Assembly (NCBI GenBank): GCA_004794655.1
Contig: SMMW01000568.1
Span: forward strand, 2,407,001-2,471,000
DNA length: 64,000 nt
DNA from: Marisa cornuarietis
Lineage: Eukaryota > Mollusca > Gastropoda > Architaenioglossa > Ampullariidae
Reading direction: 5' to 3'
The notes below the pieces were generated by a model. It was not told where the DNA came from, ran no database searches, and worked only from the letters and a program-made list of their open reading frames with translations. This document shows positions 51,701 to 61,739 of this stretch, piece by piece. Every line of letters starts with the position of its first letter. Within the stretch, counting starts at the first letter, position 1. The position numbers and the translations under genes were made by a program.

Positions 51701-52749
51701 GACGTGACTCTCTTTTTTTATCTGACCTGCTAATATGTCTGCGAGTCTCTGTTTCAGCCGAGCCTGACGATCCCAGAGGCTGTGGTGGCGGTAAAAGAGA
51801 GAGAGAGTCGCCAGCTGGAGCTCACCACCCTCCCCATCACGTGCACAGACCCTGACGGAGACACTGTGCGCGTGTATCGTCGGTCCATCTTTCCCACCAA
51901 CCCTTGTGGCAACTGTTTTCCTATCTGGCCCTGCTCATCTGGTAAGTAAACACACTTGTAGGCAATAAATAAACACCGAAACAGCGAAAGAAGAACAAAT
52001 CAGCAGACAACCTCAAATTCCGACGTCGCCAGCTTGTTCTCGCTGACCGCTTGTGTTCGGCTTTGTATCATTTTGCTGCAGCAATTAGTGTGTGTGTGTG
52101 TGTGTGTGTGTCAGGAAAAGGGTCCTGTGTGGTGTACACCCCCAGCGTGGGGAACCTAAACTACCTGGAGGCCAGCCAGTACACCATCGTGGTGGCCTGC
52201 ACTGACGACAGAGGACAGGAGGTTGCCGGGACCGTGGATGTCCGTCTGCAGCCCAACACCCCGCCTGCTTTCACCACTCCCTCCACTGGATACGGTGCGT
52301 CTGACGAAAGCTTCACTCCTGACGAAAGCAGAACCGTTAATTGTTTTGAATGAAAAATATATTATCCGCAAGATGAATCTGACTCTTCCACTAGGATTCA
52401 CATCAAAGTAAAAAGTATTTTTACACTAGAGCGAGGAGAGGGAAAAGACATAGGGGATGGTGGGAAGGCTTATGAACGGTAGAAGGAAAGATTAGCGTAG
52501 CAGGGGTATTATACATGACGGAAGGACAGAATGACGCAGGGAAAGAACTAAATTGCGCAGTGTTTCTCCGTCGTTCTTACAGCCTCGTGCTCGGTCCCGT
52601 TGACCAAAACGAGAAGATTCGGCTACCTCATTTACGACGTGAACGCTAACGATACAGATGGCGACGGAATCGTCTACACGATGACGTCTTCACCTGCATC
52701 AACCCGATTTGACATTGGATACGGTAACGTTGGGTGACAACCTCTGCTG

Positions 52750-52815
<66 letters not shown>

Positions 52816-55800
52816 TTTGTATCCAGTGGTCAAGGTCTGTTCTCACCTCTACAGGCAGCGGGATCATCAGAGCAGCAGCTGACCTCCGTTTTCAGTGTGA
52901 CCCGACCGTCACCTTCTCTGTCTACGCCTCTGACCAGTACAACACTCGGGTGGGCCCTAGTGTGATAACAGCTACGTTCAACGGTGGGTAGGACTTAAAC
53001 TTGTTTCCTGCTAAGTATTAGCGCGTGCAGAGAGTAAACAACGAGAAAGTGATCTCACCTTCTCCCACCTCCTTGCCTAGCACCTGGTCCATGTTGCTAT
53101 GAGCAGTCTAGAGCTTATTGCATTGTGAGGCCAAGATCAGATATGTAGCTCGCTACACACAGATATCTGCAAAACACTTCCCAGTTCCCAGCACTTGAAA
53201 AAGCATGATAGCATAGGTGGACATTGGCAACAACATAAAAAATAAAAATAAGTAAAAGCAGCATTTTTAAAGCACACTTTTCTTTTAAATCCACTAAAAG
53301 ATAAAAATAATTGTTACCTTAGGTCCTGTGGTATTCTTTAACGAATATAACTTTTAAAAAAAGTGAGAGGGGCTCTGGAGTGTTCCAAGTTCCAAGAGTG
53401 CCCCTCACACTTTTATATTTTAAGTTATTTGTATTAAAGAAAATCGCGAGACCTAAGGAAAAAATTGTTTTACCGTTTTTAGTCCATTTCAAATAAAATT
53501 ATTTAAAAAAACAATTTTTGTACTTATTGTATTTTAAAATTTTAGTCTTTTTCAACTTTGTTATCGAGTATTTTTCGTTTACTTTGTGAATTTATTCCCT
53601 TCTTAGAGGCCGATTTATGGGAGATAATAGCTTTATAGTCCTAAAGCAGCAGCTACTTATCTCCCTTCATTTGGCCTGTATGTTCTCCCATCAAATTAAA
53701 ACTACTTGCACACTGCTTGACACGATTTAATGTTCCAATGTCACTGGAAATGAGTAAGTCTTGAAAAATGTCAGACTCTACGACGATGGTAAGTGGGTGA
53801 AGAAACAATCACAAAATTTTTACACGACGATATGAGTTAAAAGTGTGTCATAAAAATAATAAAAATATTGCTCAAAGAATAAGAAAGAATTTTTAGTAAG
53901 GCTAGATAAAAAGAACAGAGTCATCCCATCAGTACAGGTACCAAAAATATAACATCTACTGCAATGCTCACATATAAATAAAAAATATCAAGAAAATTTA
54001 ATACGAAATATAAAAAAATAACACGTGTTACAAAATAAGTATGAAGGGGGATGTTTGTCTTGCTGTATAATGTTTATTCTGACGGTATGACTGTCCTTTT
54101 CATCTGGGAACTGCTCGGAGTTATCACTTCTCTTTTTCTTTCCCACTCCTTTGTGTTACGTGTCTCCCTGCGCATATGTGTGAGCGTCAGCGAAAGATAT
54201 TTTTCGTGTGATTGAAGAGAAGCCAAAGAAGAAAGAGATGGAGTGAGGGCTGGAGGGCGCTAAAGAGAAAGAGACATGTCCTCATGTCCACATGACCACA
54301 TGTTATCGTTACGTGAGCCGCAAGCCTGTGTTTCAGATACCAATCTGCGGCCAGTGGTTACAAACCTAAACACGGTAATAAACGTCCCTGAACTCAAACC
54401 AATGGATTTTGTCGTCCACTCCGTTACTGTGACCGACGCCGACAAATACAACGCCATATTTTACACAGTCAAGGCCATCCCTGAGGAGGGCTTGGATTAC
54501 TACTCCGTGGATACTAGTGAGTAAAAAAAATGACGGCTGAGTGTTAAACACAGTGAAGACCGAGACTAGGGAGGGTAACGGGGAGGGAAGACAAGTGCCA
54601 AATGATAAACCTTTATTTACCAGGATAACAGAATAAACAGTTTTCCTTTTTTACATCTAGCCCTCGATCTAAGGAAAGGAAACTGAAAAACTACTTATCT
54701 ATAAAAACAAAGGCAATAAAGAGGGAAAAATAGAATATGTTGTCTATCCCTGTCAGGGATTTTTGACTAGTGAATAAGGAACAGACTGTATATGTACATT
54801 TTTTCATTGTTAGTAATGGGTCTTTACTTTGAATGGCAATCAAATGTTTTGAAATATATTTTTTAGAAGTCCTGCTTTAAACTGGCACACAGTGGATTCC
54901 GTTTGTTAGAGGTGTGAAGGTTTTGAAGGAATTCTGTTCCATAGAAAGTTAAATATTTAAGGCTTGGTATGTGAGTACTGAGTTTGAGCGACCCTCTAAT
55001 TATCTTGGTGGAAAATAGTGTGAAAAGTCTAGGGGACATTTCGCCTCTTAGTACTTTTGTTCTACCTCAGTCTCTTTATTAGTGACAGGACTCTATGGAG
55101 ATGAGAAATCAGAAGGGTGTTGTTTTCGGTTTATGTAGCATCGATTTGACTGCTCCTCTTTGAACGCTGACAAGAGGCCTCATCAGAATACAATTAGCAT
55201 ATCTTTCATCTTGCCATTTTGCATTCTATAGATGTAACGTTTGCATTTTTTGTTGCGTACTTCCTTTTAGGTGTTATTATTCTCTCTAAGTTAATATTTT
55301 TTTCGTCAGGGGTTTTGAGTTAACTTTTATTGGTGTGAGAAGCCGCTCTATAACTTAACACAGAGTGGAAGCATAATCGATGGTCTACTGAATATAGGCT
55401 TTGTATAACAGTCTCTGAGAGTGAGGATTTAAAAGGTGATTAATTATCGAAAGGAAAAAAGGTTTTCTGTGCTATAGTTTTTACTTATGGCTAGAATGTG
55501 TTGGGACCAAGACATGTCATCAATAGTCACACTTAGAAGTTTACAGGTTTCAACTTCTGTTACTGATTGGGTACTGAGATAGATTTTTTTGGGGAAATAA
55601 GGTAGATAGTTTTTTTATCTTTTGCACGGTAGTAGCATAACTTCAGTTTTGTAAGGGTTGAGTGTCATATGGTTTAATACAGTGCAGTACTAAAGATTAT
55701 CAGCACTGTTGTAGAGGAGCCGCCAGTGGTTCAGTTTGTTTGTGACATGCATGCAATATTGTTTCGTCGGCAATTATTTCGCATGATTGGCAGCTATCAA

Positions 55801-58800
55801 AAATAAGATCATTGACACAGGCAGAGAATAGAAGAGTAACTAGAACTGAGCCTTGTCGAACGCCAAGTTTCACTTCAATGGGGTCCGACATTTGGCCTTT
55901 GACTGTGACTCTCTGTGTTTGGTTCGAGAGGAAAGATTTGAGAAGTTGAATGGTCTCTTGTCCACCACCTAACTACCTAACAGCCTATCTACGTACACAA
56001 TAACCTATCTACCTACCAGAATAATACTACTAATACTAATACTAATAACAATAATAATAAAGATTTTTATAGCGCATATTCACACTCACTCTTAGCGCTT
56101 AAAACAAGGAAGAGACATGGACTAAATGGATAGAACACGAGGGGCGGAAGAATAAACGACAGTACTGACGACAAAAAGAAAACAAAGATAGAAAACACAA
56201 AAAGACACCAAATAACAGAACATAGAAAATATAGCGATTCTGCAGAGAAATATGGGTAGAAAAGTAGCAAGAGCGGAAGAGGGGGAGGGTAAGAAGGACG
56301 AGCATTGTGTGGACTGTGTTAGGAGTAATGCTCAAGGAAGAGGTGCGTTTTCAGTGCAGATTTGAAGGATTCAGATTCAGTAAAGGCAGACAGATTTTAA
56401 GATTTCCGTTGCTGAAGTCATTGTTTTGTTCGCCTTTTTATGTTTGTCGTCTCAACGCCTTACTTTAAAAAAAATCATGTCTTTACTGTGTAACTAGGAA
56501 GATTTAAGTGCATTTTGTTACACCTAATATGATGCTAAGGACACGTTTTCAATGCCTCTTTGAATAAGGCTAAGAAGATGATTCTTCAGTTTGAAAGGTG
56601 AAAGAGTCTTTTCTGTTGTATTTTACGATTTATTATATATCTAAAGATGGCAAAGTAACAACGAGAAAAGTCGTGGACTACGAGTACACTCCCCTGCGGA
56701 CCGTCACCTTGTATTTCGACATCAGTGACGGTTTTTGCAAAGCGCCGACATCATGGCTGACAATACAGATTACTGATGTCAACGAAGCACCAGTAATCAA
56801 TCCCAACGAGTTGGGAATTAGAGTCTATGAGGGATTTGTAAGTTTACCCAATAACTTAAAAGAGATTTTCTCTCTCTCACTCTCTCTTGTTTTTTGCGGC
56901 AAAACTAAAGATATCACTATTTTATTTGTTTTTCTAACTTATCATAGACTGAGAGTGCTTTATATATATATATATATATATATCTTAGATATCAAAGCAT
57001 TTTACCCATCTATTTATCGATTACTACCCCTCCTTTTAAAAGAAAGAAAGACATAGACGACGAGATTGGAGGCCATGTTTAATGATGTGCTTTTGAAGTA
57101 AGGGAGGAAACTATGGGCGAGAACCTTCTATTGACCATTTAGGCAGAAAGAAAAAAGCAGGAAAGAACGCCAACAAAATAAACGACAGGGCTTAACATTG
57201 ATACGTTTACGTTAATGAAGACCTTAGCTAGAGGGAGAACAGGCACCATATGTTAATTAGGCGTATCTGTGAACAAACATGACCCAACAACTTAATCGCA
57301 TTCTGTGCAAAATAATGTTTGTTGGCGTTTATCTCGAGAACGGAAGTGGGGAGGGGGATAGGTATTCCTTCATATTTAAGGAAATAGTATATTGCACTGA
57401 GATTAATTCAGTCATCAGAAAAAAATGCACTCGCAAAATCGAGGAACAGGAAGGACAAAAGAATCGCAGTTAAGTCAAAAAGTTGGCAAGTGTCTATGCT
57501 CGAAAACTTTCGCTAAACTATAGAGGAAGAATGTTTTTGGCATCGTAGAACATTCGAGAATTGTTTAACTGTAAAGTATATGGGCACAACCATAAACGAA
57601 GCTGCCCCTCGGCTAACCCTCGTCTTCTCGTTTCAGATCAACATCGACCCGGTCTGGAAGGTCGTGGACCCGGACGAAAACGAGTACCATACGTGGTCAC
57701 GTACCTCCACCAGCAGTGAATTCGACGTGGATGACGAAACGGGTAGCATCTTCTCCAAGGAAGAAATCGACATCGATCCGAAAGAAAGTAAACTCTATAA
57801 TCTGAAGGTCAGGATCACTGACAAAGGTGGCAAGTCCACCGATGGACTAGTCAAGATTACTGTTCTTGACAAGAACGACAATGAGCCGATTTTTGACAAG
57901 GTGGGTTATTTTGCAGGAAAAGAAACCATTGCTCTTCTTCATCTTCTATCTCCATCGTCGATTATTTTTTCCATTTTTTTTCTTTCTTATTTTTCTTTCC
58001 TTCCGTGTCCTTTTCCATCTCTTCTGGCTGCTGTTTTTCTGCATTTTCTGTCACCAGCGAGCACCCCATCCATCGCACAGCTGAACAGACACATTACTGC
58101 ATTCCCTTTAATGATGTTCCTGAAATGTCTGAAGCTTGCGAGAAATTGTTTTTGCCCCTTTTAGGTTTTGATTTATGCTTAAGGAGAAATGTAAGATGCC
58201 AAAGCGTATTTTCAAGAAAAGATTGACTGTAGTCATCGACATGCCTGAGCCCTGTGTGACGCCGCTGTGTTTTGACCTTGCGGAAGTAACGCTTTTCTCT
58301 ATTGACTCCAGTGGATGTGTCCCCTGCATGATGACCCAAGCGAGTGTATGACTATGCACTTAGTCGACCCTAAAGTAGATGACTTTGACAGACCCTACAG
58401 TGTGTCCAAAAATATCCTCCTCCTCCCTTTGACCCTTGATTAACTGGAACCAACGACTGTTTACTTTGTCGGATGTGTCCCCTGCATGTTGATCTTAGCG
58501 AGTGTGGCTTTGCACTTTGTCGACCCTAGTGTTTATGACTTGTTTTTTAGTAGACCCTATAGGGTGTCTGAGAATATCCTACATTGACCCTTACATGTCT
58601 GACAGCTGCTCTCTGTTGACCCTAGAAAGTTTTTGACGTGTCCGCCAATGAGTGCACAAAACCTGGCACCATCTTGGGTCAAGTCACGGCTACGGACCTT
58701 GACAGCTCCTTCCAGGGAAATGACCGTTTGTTCTACAGTGGCACCGGAAAATACATCAGCGTCTTGTCCGACGGCAGCATCGTTCTGACCTCGCTTTGCA

Positions 58801-58915
58801 CGGCTGGCATCAGTGACTTCACACTGGCTCACGTGACCGACCAGGGCCAGTACCCGGGCCCGCTGACCGGCGTCCCCGCGACCGTCACTTTCTCATGTGC
58901 GGTGAGTGGAGCAGC

Positions 58916-58999
<84 letters not shown>

Positions 59000-59106
59000 A
59001 ATGTATGTGAGAGATATTTAGAGGAATAGAGAAAACAATAATTACTGCCTGTAATGCATGCAAAAGATCACAAAAGCCTTTCAGCATTATCTCATGGCTG
59101 AATGAG

Positions 59107-59169
<63 letters not shown>

Positions 59170-60921
59170 ATGGGTAGATGTGACATTAAGATAGAGTAAG
59201 CGAGTGAGTAACTTACTGAGTGAGTGAGCAGCACGTATCCTCGCAGAAGTATTAAAACTGTACGACTTTTGTCCCTCTTTCAATCAACTTTTTCCTCTGG
59301 GTGCCAGACATGCCCTACACCACCCGCACCGATTACCACCACAACTACTGCAGCAACATCAACAACTGCCACCGCGTCTGTCTATCCATCCAACACCGGG
59401 AACGGGTTCCTGGACAGTCTTGCGTGGCTTATACCCGCCATTCTCCTGGGCATCGTCTTACTCTCGATCCTCCTCTACCTCTTGTGGAGGTACTGTTCGG
59501 CTGCATGCACAAGATGGCGCTTACGCCGCGAGCTGCTGAAGAAGTGAGTGGTCAGCTAGTTGAGGTCAGGCAGACACCTGGACAAATACGTTATTGTGAG
59601 ACAGGAACGTGACATTTGCTGACATCTTAGTAAAGTCTTCAGAACATGAAGAAGGACGCCATTTTGTTAGCCGCTGTTAGAAACGTGGAACCTGTAAGAT
59701 TGTTAGTAATGATTAAGGAGCACAAAAAGTAAGTATAGAAGTGATGACGAGACAAGAACGTGGAGAAGTCTGTTTGACCAACGGAAGAAAGAATGAGCAA
59801 ACATATATAGTAAACAATGAGGGGAAATGGGAATCAAGACATAGGCTAAAGATAAGGAAAGATAGATCATAACAAGGAAGAACGGATGGAATATTAATAA
59901 TAATGCTTTAAAATCCCTACACACAAGTAGTCTATCTATCGCTCTCTCTCTCTCTCTCTCTCTCTTTGTCTTCGTTTTACTTCAGGACAATCATGTTGTT
60001 TCTTATTGTTTCTGTGAACAGGTCACCCAAAGTTCGAAATGTAAATGTGGAACCCAACGTGAAGCCCCAAACGTCTGTGGCCAAGACAGAAGAACTTTCC
60101 CCACCCCCTGAACCACCGTAAGCCCTCTAGTTAACCTCCCTTGACTGTAACGCCTGTGGATTTTAGTTTTCATGTTGTGTTGGGTAGAATCGCCTAGTTT
60201 GTGGAGAAATGTAGACTTTAAAGGAATGTGGTAATCAATGAAAAATGATTGAATGAAAAATCGAGGGGAAAAAAAATTCAACTTTAAAGAATTTAGAGCC
60301 AACATTTTATGTCACCTAGGCAACTTCCAGAAGAGCCTTTCCTGTTTGGATTTTGGAAGGAGAGTGAGTACTCATTTTTTCGCCTCAAGAAATGTATGTA
60401 TTCTTCACACTTCACACTTTTTTACAATTCACAATTTGGTTGTCTGAAAGCCCCCAATTATTTTGTTGTTATTGTTGTTGCTGTTACTATTATTTATTAT
60501 CCACAGCCAACAAACATGTGTTTGCACAAACCACAAGGAAAGTTAATGTATTGGTCAGTGAGGAAACAGTATTATTACACCGCCCGACACATTTGTATTG
60601 TACTGTATAGTGCAGTACTGTATTACTTGTCTTTTGTGTCACAAGTCTGTTAATTATAATTTGTTCGCAGCCTACACGGACAGGAATCAAAGAAACGCCC
60701 CATCACACAACCTGCTGCCGGCGTCGGTTGCCAAGGACAACGAGGTGGCCGCCATTGTGCTCAAAGAGGAACTAGCGGAGAAAGAAGCGATAGCCAAGGA
60801 GCGACAAGAAAAGATTGCGGAATACGAGAAACAAGTCGACGAGTACAACAAAAAGATCAATGGAGTGGAGACTGAGCCTTCACCTAAACCACCGAAACGC
60901 CAAGTCTGCAACATTCTCTGA
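48459..60921 (+). CDS. Cadherin-repeat single-pass membrane protein, 749 aa, tail ends in CNIL
   Basis: Adhesion or signalling receptor. Exons: 48459-48536, 51758-51941, 52115-52294, 52583-52723, 52855-52983, 54337-54516, 56647-56837, 57637-57900, 58626-58901, 59308-59543, 60022-60117, 60320-60363, 60671-60921; 2250 bp, all phases match. Residues 1-26 are a signal peptide (LIWLLSCDFLSFVHS). About five cadherin-like repeats follow to about 541, with calcium-type motifs TDPDGD, NDTDGDG, VTDADKY, VDYEY, TDVNEAPVI, LDKNDNEPIF and TATDLDS; several are irregular and rich in Cys. A Thr/Pro stalk (542-574) precedes the membrane span (about 579-601), then a 148-residue cytoplasmic tail. The tail has no recognisable catenin-binding region. 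It has Cys near the membrane, SPPPEPP, a charged coiled coil (about 690-725), PKPPKR and a final CNIL. Exon 1 joining directly to exon 2 is inferred from phase. An antisense retroelement fills intron 1. Confidence 0.9.
48664..48714. repeat. (CG/GT)n then (GT)n microsatellite in cadherin intron 1
   Basis: GC/TG compound tract about 130 bp after the exon 1 donor. It reads as UG repeats in the cadherin transcript. Confidence 0.9.
48825..51330 (-). mobile_element. L2-like non-LTR retrotransposon, endonuclease present, internally deleted
   Basis: Minus-strand copy in cadherin intron 1, antisense to the gene. From its 5' side: leader-like KKITYARHTLLSLK (about 51,280), apurinic-type endonuclease pieces LHVGLFNAQSVS (about 50,960), VLLGDVNVHFDN (about 50,500) and LDWVIHRPDD...SSDHHCV, then RT start [18 protein letters not shown] and [18 protein letters not shown]. 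At about 49,150 the RT jumps directly to the 3' end. Relative to 41,003-41,965 of the sister copy, about 960 bp including the catalytic block is lost. It is the only copy here showing the endonuclease. Multiple stops show decay. Confidence 0.85.
52088..52111 (+). repeat. (GT)12 abutting the exon 3 splice acceptor
   Basis: Twelve GT units run straight into the CAG acceptor (52112-52114) of cadherin exon 3, replacing the usual pyrimidine tract. The resemblance to the UG repeat before CFTR exon 9 is by analogy only. Confidence 0.9.
52753..52810 (+). repeat. (TG)n in cadherin intron 4
   Basis: About 58 bp of TG ending 44 nt before the exon 5 acceptor (AG at 52853-52854). Confidence 0.95.
53247..53528. 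repeat. Foldback element (imperfect inverted repeat) in cadherin intron 5
   Basis: Left arm about 53,247-53,373 and right arm about 53,400-53,528 are imperfect reverse complements over most of their length. Paired anchors are 'ccttaggtc' with 'gacctaagg' and 'gtgagaggggc' with 'gcccctcacac'. The spacer is about 26 bp. A second small inverted pair follows (53619-53632 with 53651-53665). This looks like a MITE or foldback transposon. No coding sequence. Confidence 0.75.
54880..55960 (-). mobile_element. Decayed non-LTR reverse-transcriptase fragment
   Basis: The minus frame at 55,891-55,700 reads KLGVRQGSVLVTLLFS and VNDLIFDS...IIADETIL, a degraded catalytic region (ADE where ADD is expected). 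Lower coordinates continue with NPYKTEVMLLPCKR and VTIDDMSWSQHI, then a weak C-terminal region. It lies in cadherin intron 6, antisense. A different family from the L2-like copies. The left boundary is a guess. Confidence 0.7.
56040..56372 (-). mobile_element. L2-like retrotransposon 3' end fragment
   Basis: A short repeat tail (AATAATAATAA, about 56,049) is followed by 'agcgcatattcacactc' and about 300 bp matching the 3' ends at 40,730-41,015 and 48,840-49,145, up to 'gtgcgttttcagtgcag'. Only the last few codons of the RT are included. It lies in cadherin intron 6, antisense, 220 bp downstream of the remnant at 54,880-55,960. Confidence 0.85.
58313..58592 (+). repeat. Tandem duplication (about 158-bp period) before cadherin exon 9
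   Basis: Units 58313-58437 and 58471-58592 both begin 'ggatgtgtcccctgcatg' and end 'ttgaccctt'. Each carries a 'gtcgacccta' motif. A near-identical 'gttgaccctag' forms the real acceptor of exon 9 (AG at 58624-58625), so the second unit contains a decoy acceptor at about 58,532. Confidence 0.85.
58918..58998 (+). repeat. (TG)n just after cadherin exon 9 donor
   Basis: About 81 bp of TG beginning 16 nt after the exon 9 donor GT (58902-58903). Confidence 0.97.
59109..59168 (+). repeat. (TG)n, second tract in cadherin intron 9
   Basis: About 60 bp of TG, 110 bp beyond the first tract and 140 bp before the exon 10 acceptor. Confidence 0.97.
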
Positions 60922-61398
60922 AAACATTTCGAAACTTTGAGAATGCTTTCATTCTTTTGTCCACCTTTCCACGTTGGCGAAAGGATAGATAAGTTTATCT
61001 GTCCCCACTCTGAAGTATTCATACGATCGGATTATCATGTAGAAGATTTGTTAGCTTCGTTCTCATCCTGTTCACTGTTTCTATTTTCACACGTTGTTAC
61101 CATAGTGTTCAATGTTCCAAAGTGTTTAGTATTTTTATTAAGCTCGTTGTCTTGAATCTAATTTTTCTTCTCAGTCTTTCACGGAAGCACGAACATTGCT
61201 GATGAGCATTAATTATTTTTTTTTCAGAAGACATTTCTCACAAAGGTAGCGGTGGGTTTTGTTACCCGAGACTGATTTAATTAATGTATTTATTATGTTA
61301 AAAGGTTGAACAAATATCATCTAAATTGTCCCTGTAGCCTCTTGTTTCTAAATACTGATGTCGTTCTTCGAAACTTCTTGACTTCAAAACAACTTGTT

Positions 61399-61470
<72 letters not shown>

Positions 61471-61739
61471 CGTGTGCATGCGTGTGTGCGTATTGTCAAT
61501 AACATACCAACAACTTCTTAGGTGGTGCTGGCGAGAGCTTACCCATGGAGAGGAATTGCAGCTACTTCAGCTGTTACTAGGGCTGGGGGTGGGGGGCTGG
61601 GGGCTGGGGGCCGGAGGACGAGAATTTCGTAATAAGGTCAGGGTCGTGGTAACGACGCGCGCCACCTTTCTGCCGTGACATATTTAATCAGCCTCTCGAT
61701 CGTGTCACGTCAACTCTGACCCATCAGGGTAGTCTGTAC
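60922..61739. other. Cadherin 3' flank
   Basis: Must hold the cadherin 3' untranslated region. I see no canonical AATAAA within about 500 bp of the stop. A TG tract (61401-61462) followed by a GC-alternating run, then a G-rich stretch near 61,583-61,610, precede the duplicated block. Confidence 0.5.
61401..61462. repeat. (TG)n microsatellite followed by (CG)n
   Basis: About 62 bp of TG, then a short CG run with left-handed-DNA potential, downstream of the cadherin stop. Confidence 0.96.
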
